Assembly: GCF_008370255.1 (NCBI RefSeq)
Contig: NZ_SEUI01000001.1
Location: forward strand, 835,823 to 899,822
Source of the DNA: Pseudoalteromonas sp. FUC4
Lineage (GTDB): Bacteria; Pseudomonadota; Gammaproteobacteria; Enterobacterales; Alteromonadaceae
Direction of reading: 5' to 3'
DNA: 64,000 nt
The notes beneath the pieces are model-generated. The model made no database searches. It saw only the letters and a program-made list of their open reading frames with translations, and had not been told where the DNA came from. The stretch's first letter is position 1; every line of letters begins with the position of its first letter. The position numbers and the translations under genes were made by a program. Below, in pieces: positions 16,540 to 25,565 of this stretch.

Positions 16540-17352
16540 GTGACAACACACCAACCGGTTAACCACACATCTAATAACGATTCTACAATTGCAGAACAAT
16601 CAAAAAATCAAAATAATGACAATAAGAGGGCTAATTATAAAGCCATTATTGAAGTGGACTCGCTTAGTTTTAGTATTAAAAACAACGCTATATTAAAAAA
16701 CTTAAATTTTACGGTGGGCTCAGGCGAAATTTACGCATTACTTGGCGGTAATGGCGCGGGTAAATCAACCACTTTAAAAACGTTACTGGGCTTTAATAAA
16801 CCAACGCAGGGCTCGGTACGAGTAGCGGGCAAAGAGGTGAGTAAAGCACTTGACTTTGTTCGTGGTAAAACGGCGTATTTACCAGAGTCTGCAACGTTGT
16901 ACCCGCATTTAACAGCACGCGAAAACGTAGAATATTTTTTATCACTTGCTGATATTAATAAAACAGACGAGCAGATTAATGCCGCGTTTAAGCGTGTTGC
17001 TTTGCAAGAAGGGGCGTGGGAGCGCCCTATGCAAACATACTCTAAAGGCATGAGACAAAAAACCGCGATTGCATTAGCTATTTTACGTGAAGCACCGATA
17101 TTTTTACTTGATGAGCCTACATCAGGCCTCGATCCTGTTGCCATAGATGAGTTTAACCAGTTAGTACGTGAGCTTGCATTATCAGGCGCTACTATTTTAA
17201 TGGTTACACACGATGTATATGGCGCCTGCCAGGTAGCAAATCGAATTGGTTTACTAAGAGCGGGTGAGCTGGTGGGCGAATTTGACGCGCCCGAAAATGG
17301 CCGTATTGATACTGAACAAGTGCATGCAGCTTTTGCGCAAAGAGGCGCGTAA
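16540..17352 (+). CDS. ABC transporter ATP-binding protein
   Basis: This is a ~270-residue ATPase. Walker A is LLGGNGAGKST, the Q-loop is in YLPESATLYPHLTARENV, the signature is YSKGMRQK, Walker B is IFLLDEPTSGLDP and the H-loop is MVTHDVY. I use GTG at 16540 (AAAGAG seven bases upstream) rather than TTG at 16534. An N-terminal polar tail of ~30 residues (HTSNNDST...NQNNDNKR) precedes the domain. TAATG couples it to the first permease. Together with the two permeases it resembles ABC-2 exporters of the NosF/GldA type linked to TonB receptors in Alteromonadales. Confidence 0.92.
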   Translation: MTTHQPVNHTSNNDSTIAEQSKNQNNDNKRANYKAIIEVDSLSFSIKNNAILKNLNFTVGSGEIYALLGGNGAGKSTTLKTLLGFNKPTQGSVRVAGKEVSKALDFVRGKTAYLPESATLYPHLTARENVEYFLSLADINKTDEQINAAFKRVALQEGAWERPMQTYSKGMRQKTAIALAILREAPIFLLDEPTSGLDPVAIDEFNQLVRELALSGATILMVTHDVYGACQVANRIGLLRAGELVGEFDAPENGRIDTEQVHAAFAQRGA

Positions 17353-18800
17353 TGAGCATACATAACTTTTCAAAAGTGGTTATAGTCGCCAAAGATGAAT
17401 GGCGCTATTGGCTACGCTCAAAACTAGCAATGACTGTGCTGGCTATTGGTTTATTGCTAACGCTTTCATCGGTAGTGGTTACCGCCATTACTATGCATGA
17501 ACTTAGCCATGCTCGCCATGAGCTTCAATCAAATGCTGAGCAAAGCTTTGTTGATCAACCCGATCGTCACCCGCACAGAATGGTGCACTATGGGCACTAT
17601 GCATTTAGAACGCCTTCACCACTGAGCACGCTCGACCCAGGTATTGACGCTTACACAGGTAACTCAATATTTTTAGAAGGACATAGGCAAAACAGCGCAA
17701 TGTTTGCCGACCAACGACAAGGTACAGCACTTACCAAATTAGGTAGTTTAACACCTGCTTTTATTGTGCAAACATTAGCGCCGTTACTTCTTATATTAAT
17801 TGGTTACAGCTCTATTAGTCGTGAGCGTGAATCGCAAACGCTTTCATACTTATTAGCGCAAGGCACATCGGGTACTACATTAATAGTCGGTAAAGGTTTA
17901 GCGTTACTTTCTGTTGTGGGCTTAATTATTGCGCCACTGGCAGTATCGGCTTTATTTACGATGTCTGCGGGCGAAAGCTTACTAGCAGTTACAAGCTTTG
18001 TTGTAGGTTACGCTTTATATTTAACCGTGTGGGTATTACTCATTTTATTAGCATCGAGCGTGTTTAGTAAAAACAGTGGTAGCTTTACAGCGCTTGCGTT
18101 TGTATGGATTTTACTGTGTATTGTTATGCCGCGTGTTGCAAGTACGAGTGCATCAACAGCTGTACCATCAACGGGCAAAATAGAAACCGACTTTGCAGTT
18201 AAAGCTGAGCTTAGAAAACTAGGCGATGGCCATAACACGAACGATCCTGCATTTAAGCAATTTAAACAATCACTCCTTGAAAAGTACAACGTAAATAGCA
18301 TTGATGAGCTGCCAGTAAACTTTAGAGGGTTAGTGGCAAGTGAGTCAGAGGCAAAACAAACCGATGTACTAAACCAATTTGCCGAACAGCGTATGCAAGC
18401 TGAGCTTAAACAAACGCAAGTATCACGTTATTTTGGCTGGGTATCCCCTATGGTGGCTATTCGCTCGCTCTCTATGATTGTTGTGGGTACAAGTATAGAA
18501 ACGCACCACCGATTTTTACGCGAAACCGAGCAACTACGTTTTGATTTTGTGCAAGGGCTTAATAAAGTTCACATTGAAAAACTTAACTACCAAGACGACA
18601 TGAACCGCAATGCCAATGCCGCAGCGACTCAAAAAGCACGCGTAAGCGCTGATAATTGGCAAATTCTGCAAGCCTTTAACTTTACTGTAGATAGCGCAAA
18701 TATTCGCGCACAAAGAAGTGTACCTGCTTTTTTACAATTATTGCTGTGGATAGCAGTGCTAGTAGGCGGTATTAAATTTGTAGGGAAGCGTTTGTCATGA
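17352..18800 (+). CDS. ABC-2 type transporter permease (first)
   Basis: This is a 482-residue permease. TM1 is at ~25-47, a ~100-residue extracytoplasmic loop follows, then a block of five helices (~130-270: AFIVQTLAPLLLILIGYSSI, LIVGKGLALLSVVGLIIAPL, VGYALYLTVWVLLILLASSVF, LAFVWILLCIVMP). A large second external domain precedes the C-terminal helix (FLQLLLWIAVLVGGIKFV). The SISRERESQTLSYLLAQGTS segment is the ABC-2 coupling motif. It starts in the stop codon of the ATPase gene (TAATG) and overlaps the second permease by four bases. Confidence 0.85.
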   Translation: MSIHNFSKVVIVAKDEWRYWLRSKLAMTVLAIGLLLTLSSVVVTAITMHELSHARHELQSNAEQSFVDQPDRHPHRMVHYGHYAFRTPSPLSTLDPGIDAYTGNSIFLEGHRQNSAMFADQRQGTALTKLGSLTPAFIVQTLAPLLLILIGYSSISRERESQTLSYLLAQGTSGTTLIVGKGLALLSVVGLIIAPLAVSALFTMSAGESLLAVTSFVVGYALYLTVWVLLILLASSVFSKNSGSFTALAFVWILLCIVMPRVASTSASTAVPSTGKIETDFAVKAELRKLGDGHNTNDPAFKQFKQSLLEKYNVNSIDELPVNFRGLVASESEAKQTDVLNQFAEQRMQAELKQTQVSRYFGWVSPMVAIRSLSMIVVGTSIETHHRFLRETEQLRFDFVQGLNKVHIEKLNYQDDMNRNANAAATQKARVSADNWQILQAFNFTVDSANIRAQRSVPAFLQLLLWIAVLVGGIKFVGKRLS

Positions 18801-20068
18801 ACTATTTAATTAAGCAATTTACGCGTGAATGGGGCTTTTTACTGCGCCAAAAATACGTAGTGGTGTTACTGCTTTGTAGCCTTGTGTTATCTGGTTTTGC
18901 TATTTACAGCGGGCTAAGCGAAGTAAGCGAACAGCAGCAAACTATTGAGCGTTTAAAAGCTGCAGATCAAAGCGACCGCGCTAACGTACAGCAAAAGCAA
19001 AACGATGCGGGCATGTTAGCGTATTACAGCTTTCATTTAACGTACTCTCAGCCATCTAACCTTGCATTTGCTGCATTAGGTGAGCGCGATATTTTCCCGT
19101 GGAAGCACCGCATTAATTTGTTGGCGCTTGAGGGGCAAATTTACGAAAGCGATGCACAAAATGCTGAGCTGGCACAAGCCGGAAAAATAGACTTTGTGTT
19201 TGTAATTAGTGCGCTTGCGCCACTGGTTATTATTTTGCTGTTTCATGATTTATTTGCAAGCGAGCGCACCAGCGGCAGGCACGATCTATTAGTAACTACT
19301 GCTAAGTCTTACTTTGCTTTATGGGGCGCACGCATAACCGTGAGGTTTGTAGCGTTAATAGTGTGTTTAATGCTGCCATTTTTTGTGGGTGCTTTTATAG
19401 CTGGAGCAAGCGCCTTTAAAGTGGCGTATGTATCACTTTTATGCATTGCATACCTTGCATTTTGGGCAGTGCTTAGTGTGTGGTTAGGTAAAAATGCAAC
19501 CAGTGCGCCGCGTGTTGCTTCAAGCTTAATTGGTTTGTGGGTGTTATTTGCTTTTATTATTCCTATTTTAGGCGACCTTGCTATTAATAAAACGGTGCAC
19601 TCTCCTAATGGTGGCGACATTGTGCTTACACAGCGTGAAGCGGTAAACGACGCGTGGGATTTACATAAATCAACCACCATGAATGCTTTTATTAAAGAGT
19701 ACCCAGCACTTGCGCCTTACGTTGATATGAGCAGTGAATTTGAATGGAAATGGTATTACGCATTTCAGCAAATGGGGGACTTGAAAGCGGCAGAACTTTC
19801 ACAAGCTTACCGCGATTCAGCCGCTAAAAAATATGAGCTAGCGGGGACTGTATCTTGGTTGTCGCCACCGCTTTTATTACAACGTAGCCTAACGCGTGCA
19901 GCTAATACCGACTCGGTGGCAGCTTATAACTACGAGCAGCAAATTAGAGATTACCATCAACAATTACGCGAGTTTTATTACCCGTGGTTATTTTACAAAG
20001 GCGACCCAACTAAAGCAGCCCTTGAAAACATGCCACGCTTTGAAAGCACCACGCAAACCAGCAAATAA
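18797..20068 (+). CDS. ABC-2 type transporter permease (DUF3526-like, second)
   Basis: This is a 423-residue paralogue of the preceding permease with the same plan: TM1 (~18-36), an external loop with FSFHL/ERDIFPWK-type residues, a helix block (~125-265) containing LFHDLFASERTSGRHDLLVTTAKS as the coupling motif, and a large external domain. The DUF3526 features AFAALGERDIFPW and WLSPPLLLQRSLT are present. It lacks the last C-terminal TM seen in its neighbour. ATGA overlap indicates coupled translation. The pair probably makes a heterodimeric exporter with the ATPase; the cargo is unknown. Confidence 0.82.
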   Translation: MNYLIKQFTREWGFLLRQKYVVVLLLCSLVLSGFAIYSGLSEVSEQQQTIERLKAADQSDRANVQQKQNDAGMLAYYSFHLTYSQPSNLAFAALGERDIFPWKHRINLLALEGQIYESDAQNAELAQAGKIDFVFVISALAPLVIILLFHDLFASERTSGRHDLLVTTAKSYFALWGARITVRFVALIVCLMLPFFVGAFIAGASAFKVAYVSLLCIAYLAFWAVLSVWLGKNATSAPRVASSLIGLWVLFAFIIPILGDLAINKTVHSPNGGDIVLTQREAVNDAWDLHKSTTMNAFIKEYPALAPYVDMSSEFEWKWYYAFQQMGDLKAAELSQAYRDSAAKKYELAGTVSWLSPPLLLQRSLTRAANTDSVAAYNYEQQIRDYHQQLREFYYPWLFYKGDPTKAALENMPRFESTTQTSK

Positions 20069-20075
20069 AAATACA

Positions 20076-20099
20076 GCGCTAAACATAGCTGTTTAGCGC
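20076..20099 (+). terminator. Intercistronic hairpin
   Basis: GCGCTAAAC-ATAGCT-GTTTAGCGC has 9-bp perfect arms between the ABC operon and the TonB receptor gene. No T-run is present, so it may be an attenuator or mRNA-stabilising loop rather than a full terminator. Confidence 0.5.
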
Positions 20100-20154
20100 A
20101 ATAACATATTTAAAACACAACTATAAAATACGTACATTACTCACAAGGTAAAAC

Positions 20155-22266
20155 ATGAAAACCAATACAAAAGGGCATAAGCTCACCTATTTAAGTGCTT
20201 GTTTAGTAAGTTTGTTTAGCAGCCAGATTATGGCCGCTGAGCAAAAGCAGCAAGTTAAAAGCGTAACGGATGACGCAATTGAAAAAGTAACCGTTGTTGC
20301 AACTCGCCAAGCTTACCAAGGTAACTTTAGCCCTTTAGAAACACCGCAATCGGAGCTTAAAATAGATTTAGAAGCCCTCGAAAACGCTGGTGCAGTAAGC
20401 CTTGATCAAGCACTTGATTTATCAGCCTCTGTTGCGCGCCAAAATAACTTTGGTGGGCTTTGGAATAGTTTTGCATTACGTGGTTTTGTAGGTGATGAAA
20501 ACCTACCTAGTAACTACTTAGTAAATGGCTTTAATGCTGGGCGTGGTTTTGGTGGCTCGCGTGACTTATCTGGTATTGAATCGGTTGAGGTTTTAAAAGG
20601 CCCACGCGCGGCGTTATTTGGCCGTGGTGAACCAGGTGGTACAGTAAACTTAGTTACTAAACGCCCAACGTTCGATACCGCAGGTGAAATTAAGCTTACT
20701 GTAGGTAGTTTTGATACTTATCGCGCCGATGTTGATTACACAACGCCGCTTAACGACGACGTAGCAATTAGACTGGTTGGTTTTTACGAAGACGCCGAAA
20801 GCTTTAGAGATACCATAGAAACCACTAAGCAAGGCTTTAGCCCATCAATAGTGTGGAATATAAACGACAGCAGCCAGCTAATATATGAACTTGAATACTC
20901 CGATCAAGAAGTCCCATTTGATAGAGGCGTTTTAGCTATAGATGGCGAACTTGGTTTAATTCCTGAAAGTCGCTTTTTAGGTGAGCCGGGCGACGGCCCA
21001 ATTGAAGCCGATGTACTAGGGCATCAGTTAGAGTACATTCATGACTTTGATGATAACTGGAGCATTTTATTTGGTGCAAACTATCGTGATACCTCTATGG
21101 AGGGCTTTGCAACCGAAACCGGCTTTGATGGCGTGATTGACGGTGAAGTAAATCGCTTTAGACGCTACCGCGATTTTGATGCAAAATACCAAGTATTTAG
21201 AACTGAGGTAAGTGGTAATCTTGAGCTGGGCGGGTTTGAGCACCGTTTAATTATGGGTGTTGATGCCGATAAATTTGAAAACGATCAAGTAATTTTACGT
21301 GTACGTGGTGATCAATATATTAATGTATTTAACCCTGTTTACGGCGCGTACGAATTACCAACGCCAACAGCTAATACTGACCGAGTAGAAATTCAAGAGT
21401 CGGTAGGGGTATTCATTCAAGACCAAATAAGCATTACCGATAAGTTAGATATTCGCATTGGTGCACGTTTTGATGATTATGAGCAGCGCTTAAATAACCG
21501 CTTAGCCAACACCAACACTAAACAAACTGAGTCACGTGTGAGTCCGCAGTTTGGTGTGGTGTATGAAGCAAGCGATTATGTATCTGTTTATGGAGCTTAT
21601 GGCGAAAACTTCCGTCCGCTTTCGGGCGCTGATGCTAATGGTGATGGTTTTGAGCCAAACCAGTCTACATCTGCTGAGGTGGGTGTTAAATTTACGCTAA
21701 ACGATGGCGCCTTATTTGGTACTGTTGCTGTGTTTAAAGTAGAGCAAGACAACATGCTTGTTGTAGACGATGCAACTGCGTTTACTTACGCAGCTATTGG
21801 TGAAGCACAAAGTAAAGGAATAGAGATTGATATTACAGGTGAGCTTACTGATACATTAGAAGTGTGGGCGTCGTATGCTTATACTGATGCAACAATCGAA
21901 AACTCATTTTTTGATGCCAACTTTGGTTACACAGTAGAGGCGGGTAGCTCGTTATTAAACATACCAGAGCAACAGCTTAGCTTGCAATTGGTTAAATCGG
22001 CCGCTTTATACGGTAAAGCTATAAAATTTGGTGGTGGTTTAATACATGGTGGTAAGCGTAATGGTTTTTTTGGTACCGACTTTGAACTACCAAGTTACAC
22101 AACCGCGCGTGCTTTTGTAAATTACGATGTAACAGACGCGATTGATATTACGGCTGAGGTAAATAACGTGTTTGATGAAACGTATTATACAAACTCGTTT
22201 GCTGATGCATGGGTACAACCTGGTACACCTAGAAACGTTAAGTTTTCTGCATCATATAAATTTTAA
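20155..22266 (+). CDS. TonB-dependent receptor (siderophore-type)
   Basis: This is a 703-residue outer-membrane transporter. The signal peptide (1-~27) ends ...SSQIMAA. The TonB box is probably EKVTVVATR. The plug domain (~50-160) has LDQALDLSASVARQNNFGGLWNSFALRGF and SVEVLKGPRAALFGRGEPGGTVNLVTKRP, the hallmark of siderophore receptors. The 22-strand barrel follows and ends in FSASYKF. It is encoded after the ABC-2 exporter and faces a 2OG-Fe(II) oxygenase, suggesting one iron- or peptide-related system. The ligand cannot be read from sequence; I see no clear Fur box in the 86-base upstream gap. Confidence 0.93.
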   Translation: MKTNTKGHKLTYLSACLVSLFSSQIMAAEQKQQVKSVTDDAIEKVTVVATRQAYQGNFSPLETPQSELKIDLEALENAGAVSLDQALDLSASVARQNNFGGLWNSFALRGFVGDENLPSNYLVNGFNAGRGFGGSRDLSGIESVEVLKGPRAALFGRGEPGGTVNLVTKRPTFDTAGEIKLTVGSFDTYRADVDYTTPLNDDVAIRLVGFYEDAESFRDTIETTKQGFSPSIVWNINDSSQLIYELEYSDQEVPFDRGVLAIDGELGLIPESRFLGEPGDGPIEADVLGHQLEYIHDFDDNWSILFGANYRDTSMEGFATETGFDGVIDGEVNRFRRYRDFDAKYQVFRTEVSGNLELGGFEHRLIMGVDADKFENDQVILRVRGDQYINVFNPVYGAYELPTPTANTDRVEIQESVGVFIQDQISITDKLDIRIGARFDDYEQRLNNRLANTNTKQTESRVSPQFGVVYEASDYVSVYGAYGENFRPLSGADANGDGFEPNQSTSAEVGVKFTLNDGALFGTVAVFKVEQDNMLVVDDATAFTYAAIGEAQSKGIEIDITGELTDTLEVWASYAYTDATIENSFFDANFGYTVEAGSSLLNIPEQQLSLQLVKSAALYGKAIKFGGGLIHGGKRNGFFGTDFELPSYTTARAFVNYDVTDAIDITAEVNNVFDETYYTNSFADAWVQPGTPRNVKFSASYKF

Positions 22267-22285
22267 ACTGTTAATCTAAAACTCA

Positions 22286-22314
22286 AAAAGGCTGCTTAAA
22301 TTAGGCAGCCTTTT
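22286..22314. terminator. Bidirectional terminator
   Basis: AAAAGGCTGC (22286-22295) with GCAGCCTTTT (22305-22314) between the convergent TonB receptor and oxygenase genes. The same GGCTGC/GCAGCC stem recurs at 23426 and 24574. Confidence 0.85.
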
Positions 22315-22340
22315 GTTTTTAAAACCTCTAAAATACGTAC

Positions 22341-23255
22341 TTAAAACGGTGCATAGCCATCATTTGGCTTGTTAGGGTTACTCCAGCGCTGTTTAGCATC
22401 AACAGGAATTCGTGGTGCACCTTGTGCTGGTAATCGACCGCGCTCCCCATACAACCACAAGACAAAGTTAGTTCGCTCGCCACTGGTAATAGGCTTGGCT
22501 GCATGTGCAATATTGCCTCGATGTAACATGGCAGTACCCGGCTTAAAGGTAAGTGATTTTATGTCGCCTGTGTACGGGTGATAAAAGTCAACTTCTGACC
22601 CTGTAAACTCTTCGCCTGGTAAGTTTAAGTTAATGTTAAGCGTTACAGCTGATGCGTCGGTATGTGGACGAATTGACGAATCTGTATTTGGCTCATAATA
22701 AATTGAAAAACCAAATGTTTGTGTATCAAACCCCATAACCTCAGGGAACAGCATACGCGAAATAGGGCGCATATAAGTGTTTAGTATTTCGTTATAAAAT
22801 GCTTGAAAGCTTGGCGCGGCTAAATAACCTTCTGAGCGGCTATCAAGCATGGCGCCACGGCGATTCAACACTATGCCGTATGGCGGGCGCAAAGGAATTT
22901 GCGAATTCCATACTTGTTCTAAATATCCGCGTAAAACTGCGAGGCGCTCAGGATCAAAAAATTGAAATTGAAACACATCAGGGGCTACTTCGTGTAATAA
23001 CGCTTTTACGGCAAGCTCTTTTGATGGATCGTCCCATGCTTGCTTTACTGCTTCGCGTAGGTTTTTATCAAGTAGTGTGTCGTCAAGCGTGAACGTTGAG
23101 CTATCTATTGATGTTGCTTCCCATTCGCTCCACGCGTTTGTAATTAGGTCGGTGTTGCTATTCCAAAAGTGTTGTACTGATTGTTCACGGTAAAGCATGG
23201 CTTGTCGTGTTGGTAATTCTAGAGCACGCGCTAGCTGTAATTGGTTGGCAAACAT
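22341..23255 (-). CDS. 2OG-Fe(II) oxygenase
   Basis: This is a 304-residue non-haem iron dioxygenase. The C-terminal jelly roll carries the HxD pair in SSIRPHTDASAVTLNINLNLP, the distal histidine in AMLHRGNIAHAAKPITSGERTNFVLWLYG and the 2-oxoglutarate-binding arginine in GERTN. GEEFTGSEVDFYHPYTGD and FKPGTAMLHRG are typical of the prolyl-4-hydroxylase-like superfamily. The N-terminal ~130 residues are helical and not recognised. It is convergent to the TonB receptor, and similar pairs (PiuC-like next to receptors) are common, so a role in modifying an imported ligand or peptide is plausible. Confidence 0.85.
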   Translation of the reverse strand: MFANQLQLARALELPTRQAMLYREQSVQHFWNSNTDLITNAWSEWEATSIDSSTFTLDDTLLDKNLREAVKQAWDDPSKELAVKALLHEVAPDVFQFQFFDPERLAVLRGYLEQVWNSQIPLRPPYGIVLNRRGAMLDSRSEGYLAAPSFQAFYNEILNTYMRPISRMLFPEVMGFDTQTFGFSIYYEPNTDSSIRPHTDASAVTLNINLNLPGEEFTGSEVDFYHPYTGDIKSLTFKPGTAMLHRGNIAHAAKPITSGERTNFVLWLYGERGRLPAQGAPRIPVDAKQRWSNPNKPNDGYAPF

Positions 23256-23425
23256 TTTGTGTCACTCCAGTTGTTGAATTTGGTTTATATCAATCTAAGA
23301 GTGCAATTTATTGCATTTGATTTAGTAGATAAACAGCCTGCTTTAGGAAACAGAATATACTATTTATTGATAATGAAGGTTTGTATACTTACTTGAAGCA
23401 GAGATAGCTAGTTTTGTAGATAAGT

Positions 23426-23452
23426 AAAAGGCTGCACAATATGCAGCCTTTT
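23426..23452. terminator. Terminator after msrA
   Basis: AAAAGGCTGC (23426-23435) with GCAGCCTTTT (23443-23452), 31 bases past the msrA stop; T-runs on both strands. Confidence 0.85.
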
Positions 23453-23482
23453 ATTGGTGTAATTTAAGTTGCTTAATAAATA

Positions 23483-24082
23483 CTAGTGAGTTGCTCTGTC
23501 GCCCCAAATTTCTTCTAGACGGCTGTCGCGACCACAACGCCAACGATACGTGTTATATCGGATTGGGTTGTTTTTGTAATAATCTTGGTGAAAGCTTTCC
23601 TTCCCTTTAATAGGGTAAAAGGTACTTGCGTTTAGTATAGGTGTAACCACAGTTTGATTAGGAAACTCGGCAACTACTGCTGCTTTTGTTTTTTCAGCTA
23701 ATTTACGTTGTTCGTCGTTTTGTACAAATATAGCGCTTAAGTAACTAGGGCCTTTATCACAAAATTGGCCTTTTGCATCAAAGGGATCAATATTTACCCA
23801 GTAATGATCAAGTATACCTTGATAGCTTACTATAGCTGGATCGTAAGTGATTTCTACGGCCTCGTAATGGCCTTTATGATTACCATTGTATGTCGGGTTT
23901 TTAAGTTTACCGCCGGTAAACCCCGAAATTACATCGGTTACGCCTTCTAGCTTTTCAAAGTCACTTTCCATACACCAAAAACAGCCTCCAGCTAAAACGG
24001 CTTTTTCAGTTTTTTCTGCATGGGAAAATGTACTAAACAAAATAACGGCAGATGTTAATGCAAGCGTAAGTGATTTTTTCAT
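23483..24082 (-). CDS. msrA: Periplasmic peptide-methionine (S)-S-oxide reductase
   Basis: This enzyme repairs oxidised methionine (S-epimer). The start is the ATG at 24082 (AGGTGG eight bases upstream), giving 199 residues with the signal peptide MKKSLTLALTSAVILFSTFSHA. Export is therefore likely and the enzyme acts in the periplasm. Catalytic Cys34 lies in GGCFWCMESDFE. GFTGGKLKNPTYN, HYEAVEITYDP, HYWVNIDPFDAKGQFCDKG and YRSAI-like (YLSAIFV) motifs are as in the family. Resolving cysteines appear in the FCDKG and WRCGR segments. It is monocistronic. Confidence 0.93.
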   Translation of the reverse strand: MKKSLTLALTSAVILFSTFSHAEKTEKAVLAGGCFWCMESDFEKLEGVTDVISGFTGGKLKNPTYNGNHKGHYEAVEITYDPAIVSYQGILDHYWVNIDPFDAKGQFCDKGPSYLSAIFVQNDEQRKLAEKTKAAVVAEFPNQTVVTPILNASTFYPIKGKESFHQDYYKNNPIRYNTYRWRCGRDSRLEEIWGDRATH

Positions 24083-24361
24083 AAAATTATCCACCTGTAG
24101 TGTGAGTTTATAAATACTTATAAAGTTAGACCCGCTTAGTGCTAATACAATTTCATTGTAGAGGGCTGGCTAATTTGTCTATGGTGCAATATTGTCTTTT
24201 GACAAGCTTTATAGGGATGAGGCTAGTAGTAAGATCACTATTTAAGTTAGTAGCATGGTTTAATTAAGTTAACCAATTAAGCGTTATTTAAAGGGTTGTT
24301 GAATTATGCTTACGTGTTCATTAAAGTGACAACATTAGTGATATAAATTAGCAGGTGACAA

Positions 24362-24556
24362 ATGAACCAGTTAACTGAAAAATCAATAAGCTGCCCTTAT
24401 TGTGGAGAAAGTATTGAAGTATTACTTGATGCAGCAGATATTGATGAGCAATACATAGAAGACTGCCAAGTATGCTGTAAGCCAATTTCGTTTGTGGTAT
24501 TTGAGAATGATGACGAGCTAAACGTTAATGTTTACAGTGAAGACGAAGCATTTTAA
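24362..24556 (+). CDS. CPXCG-motif cysteine-rich protein
   Basis: This is a 64-residue small protein with two Cys pairs, CPYCGES and CQVCCKP, that form a probable zinc ribbon. An acidic centre (DAADIDEQYIED) and the C-terminal FENDDELNVNVYSEDEAF are typical of the CPXCG family found across gammaproteobacteria. Its function is unknown. The ATG is preceded by AGCAGGTGAC. A hairpin terminator follows 17 bases after the stop. Confidence 0.85.
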   Translation: MNQLTEKSISCPYCGESIEVLLDAADIDEQYIEDCQVCCKPISFVVFENDDELNVNVYSEDEAF

Positions 24557-24573
24557 CTCGTTAATTAGATAGT

Positions 24574-24593
24574 AGGCTGCAAAGTTGCAGCCT
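24574..24593. terminator. Terminator after the CPXCG gene
   Basis: AGGCTGCAA-AG-TTGCAGCCT followed by TTTTA. It is the third use of the GGCTGC stem in 2.3 kb and is convergent with the next minus-strand gene. Confidence 0.85.
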
Positions 24594-24614
24594 TTTTACT
24601 GTGTATGTGTTTGG

Positions 24615-24815
24615 TTAGCTATTTTGCTCACGCGCTAACTGGTTAGGAAGAAGCTCTTCTACTATTTCGCGTGCTGGCAGTGTATAGCGTGTGCCGTCAA
24701 ACATTACTGAGGTAAACTCGTTAATATTAGTAATGCCTGTTAAGGTCCAGCCTTCGCCGCGCTTTGGGCAATATACTGTGGTAGTGGGTTGTATTACTTT
24801 AAAATCGTCACTCAT
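24615..24815 (-). CDS. Small hypothetical protein
   Basis: This is a 66-residue acidic protein starting MSDDFKVIQPTTTVYCPKRGEGW. A start at 24815 is favoured because an AGAGTGG ribosome site lies eight bases upstream; an in-frame GTG at 24827 overlaps it. A single CPKRGEG turn, a predicted beta-rich core and the C-terminal LPAREIVEELLPNQLARE helix are all that can be seen. Family unknown. It faces the CPXCG gene. Confidence 0.6.
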   Translation of the reverse strand: MSDDFKVIQPTTTVYCPKRGEGWTLTGITNINEFTSVMFDGTRYTLPAREIVEELLPNQLAREQNS

Positions 24816-24920
24816 TACGTTATCCACTCTTTTTGCTTTAAAGATAATGCTTGTTAATGGCGTATGGTAAGTTAATAATGCGTGTCCATAAAGAGCTAAT
24901 TAACTTACCACTTAAATAAA

Positions 24921-25403
24921 ATGTTTAATACCACAAAGCTTGAACGCGTTACGCTGCGTTTAATTACCCACAAACACGCTGCGTGTTTATTTAATATTTT
25001 AAACCACCCACATGTGTCAGAATTTAACGACTACGAAACACCGCTCAGCAAAACGCAAATCAAGCAATTAATACAAGATGATATTAGTGCATATTACGAA
25101 GGTGAAGTGATTAGAGTTGCAATTGAACATAATATATCTGGAAAGTTAATGGGTACTTGTGGGCTTTATAATTTAACGCCGTGTAAAAGTAGTGCGTTTA
25201 TAGGATTTGAGCTGCATCCTGACTTTTGGGATAAGGGCGTAATGTTTGAAGTGGTGACCGGTTTTATTGAAACCCTAGTTAAGCATGTACCGCTTAAACA
25301 TTTGTCGGCCGAGGTGAGCGCACATAATGCACGTTGTCATAATTTACTTATGAAACTAGGGTTTAGTTTAAGAGAAAATTCTGTCTGGCATAAATCACTT
25401 TAA
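24921..25403 (+). CDS. GNAT-family N-acetyltransferase (RimJ/RimL-like)
   Basis: This is a 160-residue protein with the RimJ/RimL-like pattern: LERVTLRLITHKHA at the start, GTCGLYNLTPCKSSAFIGFELHPDFWDKGVMFEVVTGFIE around motif A, and LSAEVSAHNARCHNLLMKLGFSLRE at motif B (N-xx-S/C-xx-LLxKLGF). The motif A turn reads DKG in place of the usual GxGxA, so cofactor binding may be altered. The substrate is unknown. It is divergent from the small gene at 24615. Confidence 0.8.
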   Translation: MFNTTKLERVTLRLITHKHAACLFNILNHPHVSEFNDYETPLSKTQIKQLIQDDISAYYEGEVIRVAIEHNISGKLMGTCGLYNLTPCKSSAFIGFELHPDFWDKGVMFEVVTGFIETLVKHVPLKHLSAEVSAHNARCHNLLMKLGFSLRENSVWHKSL

Positions 25404-25565
25404 CTCATCACGAGAATTATAAGCGCTTATCTTTTTACAATCGTCAATCCTTAAAGCTCAGTAAATAAAATACAAAATATAGTAGCTTTCTATTATAGTT
25501 AAGCGTAAGTAAATGAATTTGTTACCCGTGTTTTATTAAACATTTACGCTTAACAAGGATTTTAT

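Noticed and set aside
16524-16562. 12-residue open frame overlapping the start of the ABC ATPase gene
   Set aside because: Short, no ribosome site of its own visible, and the AAAGAG in it serves the GTG at 16540.
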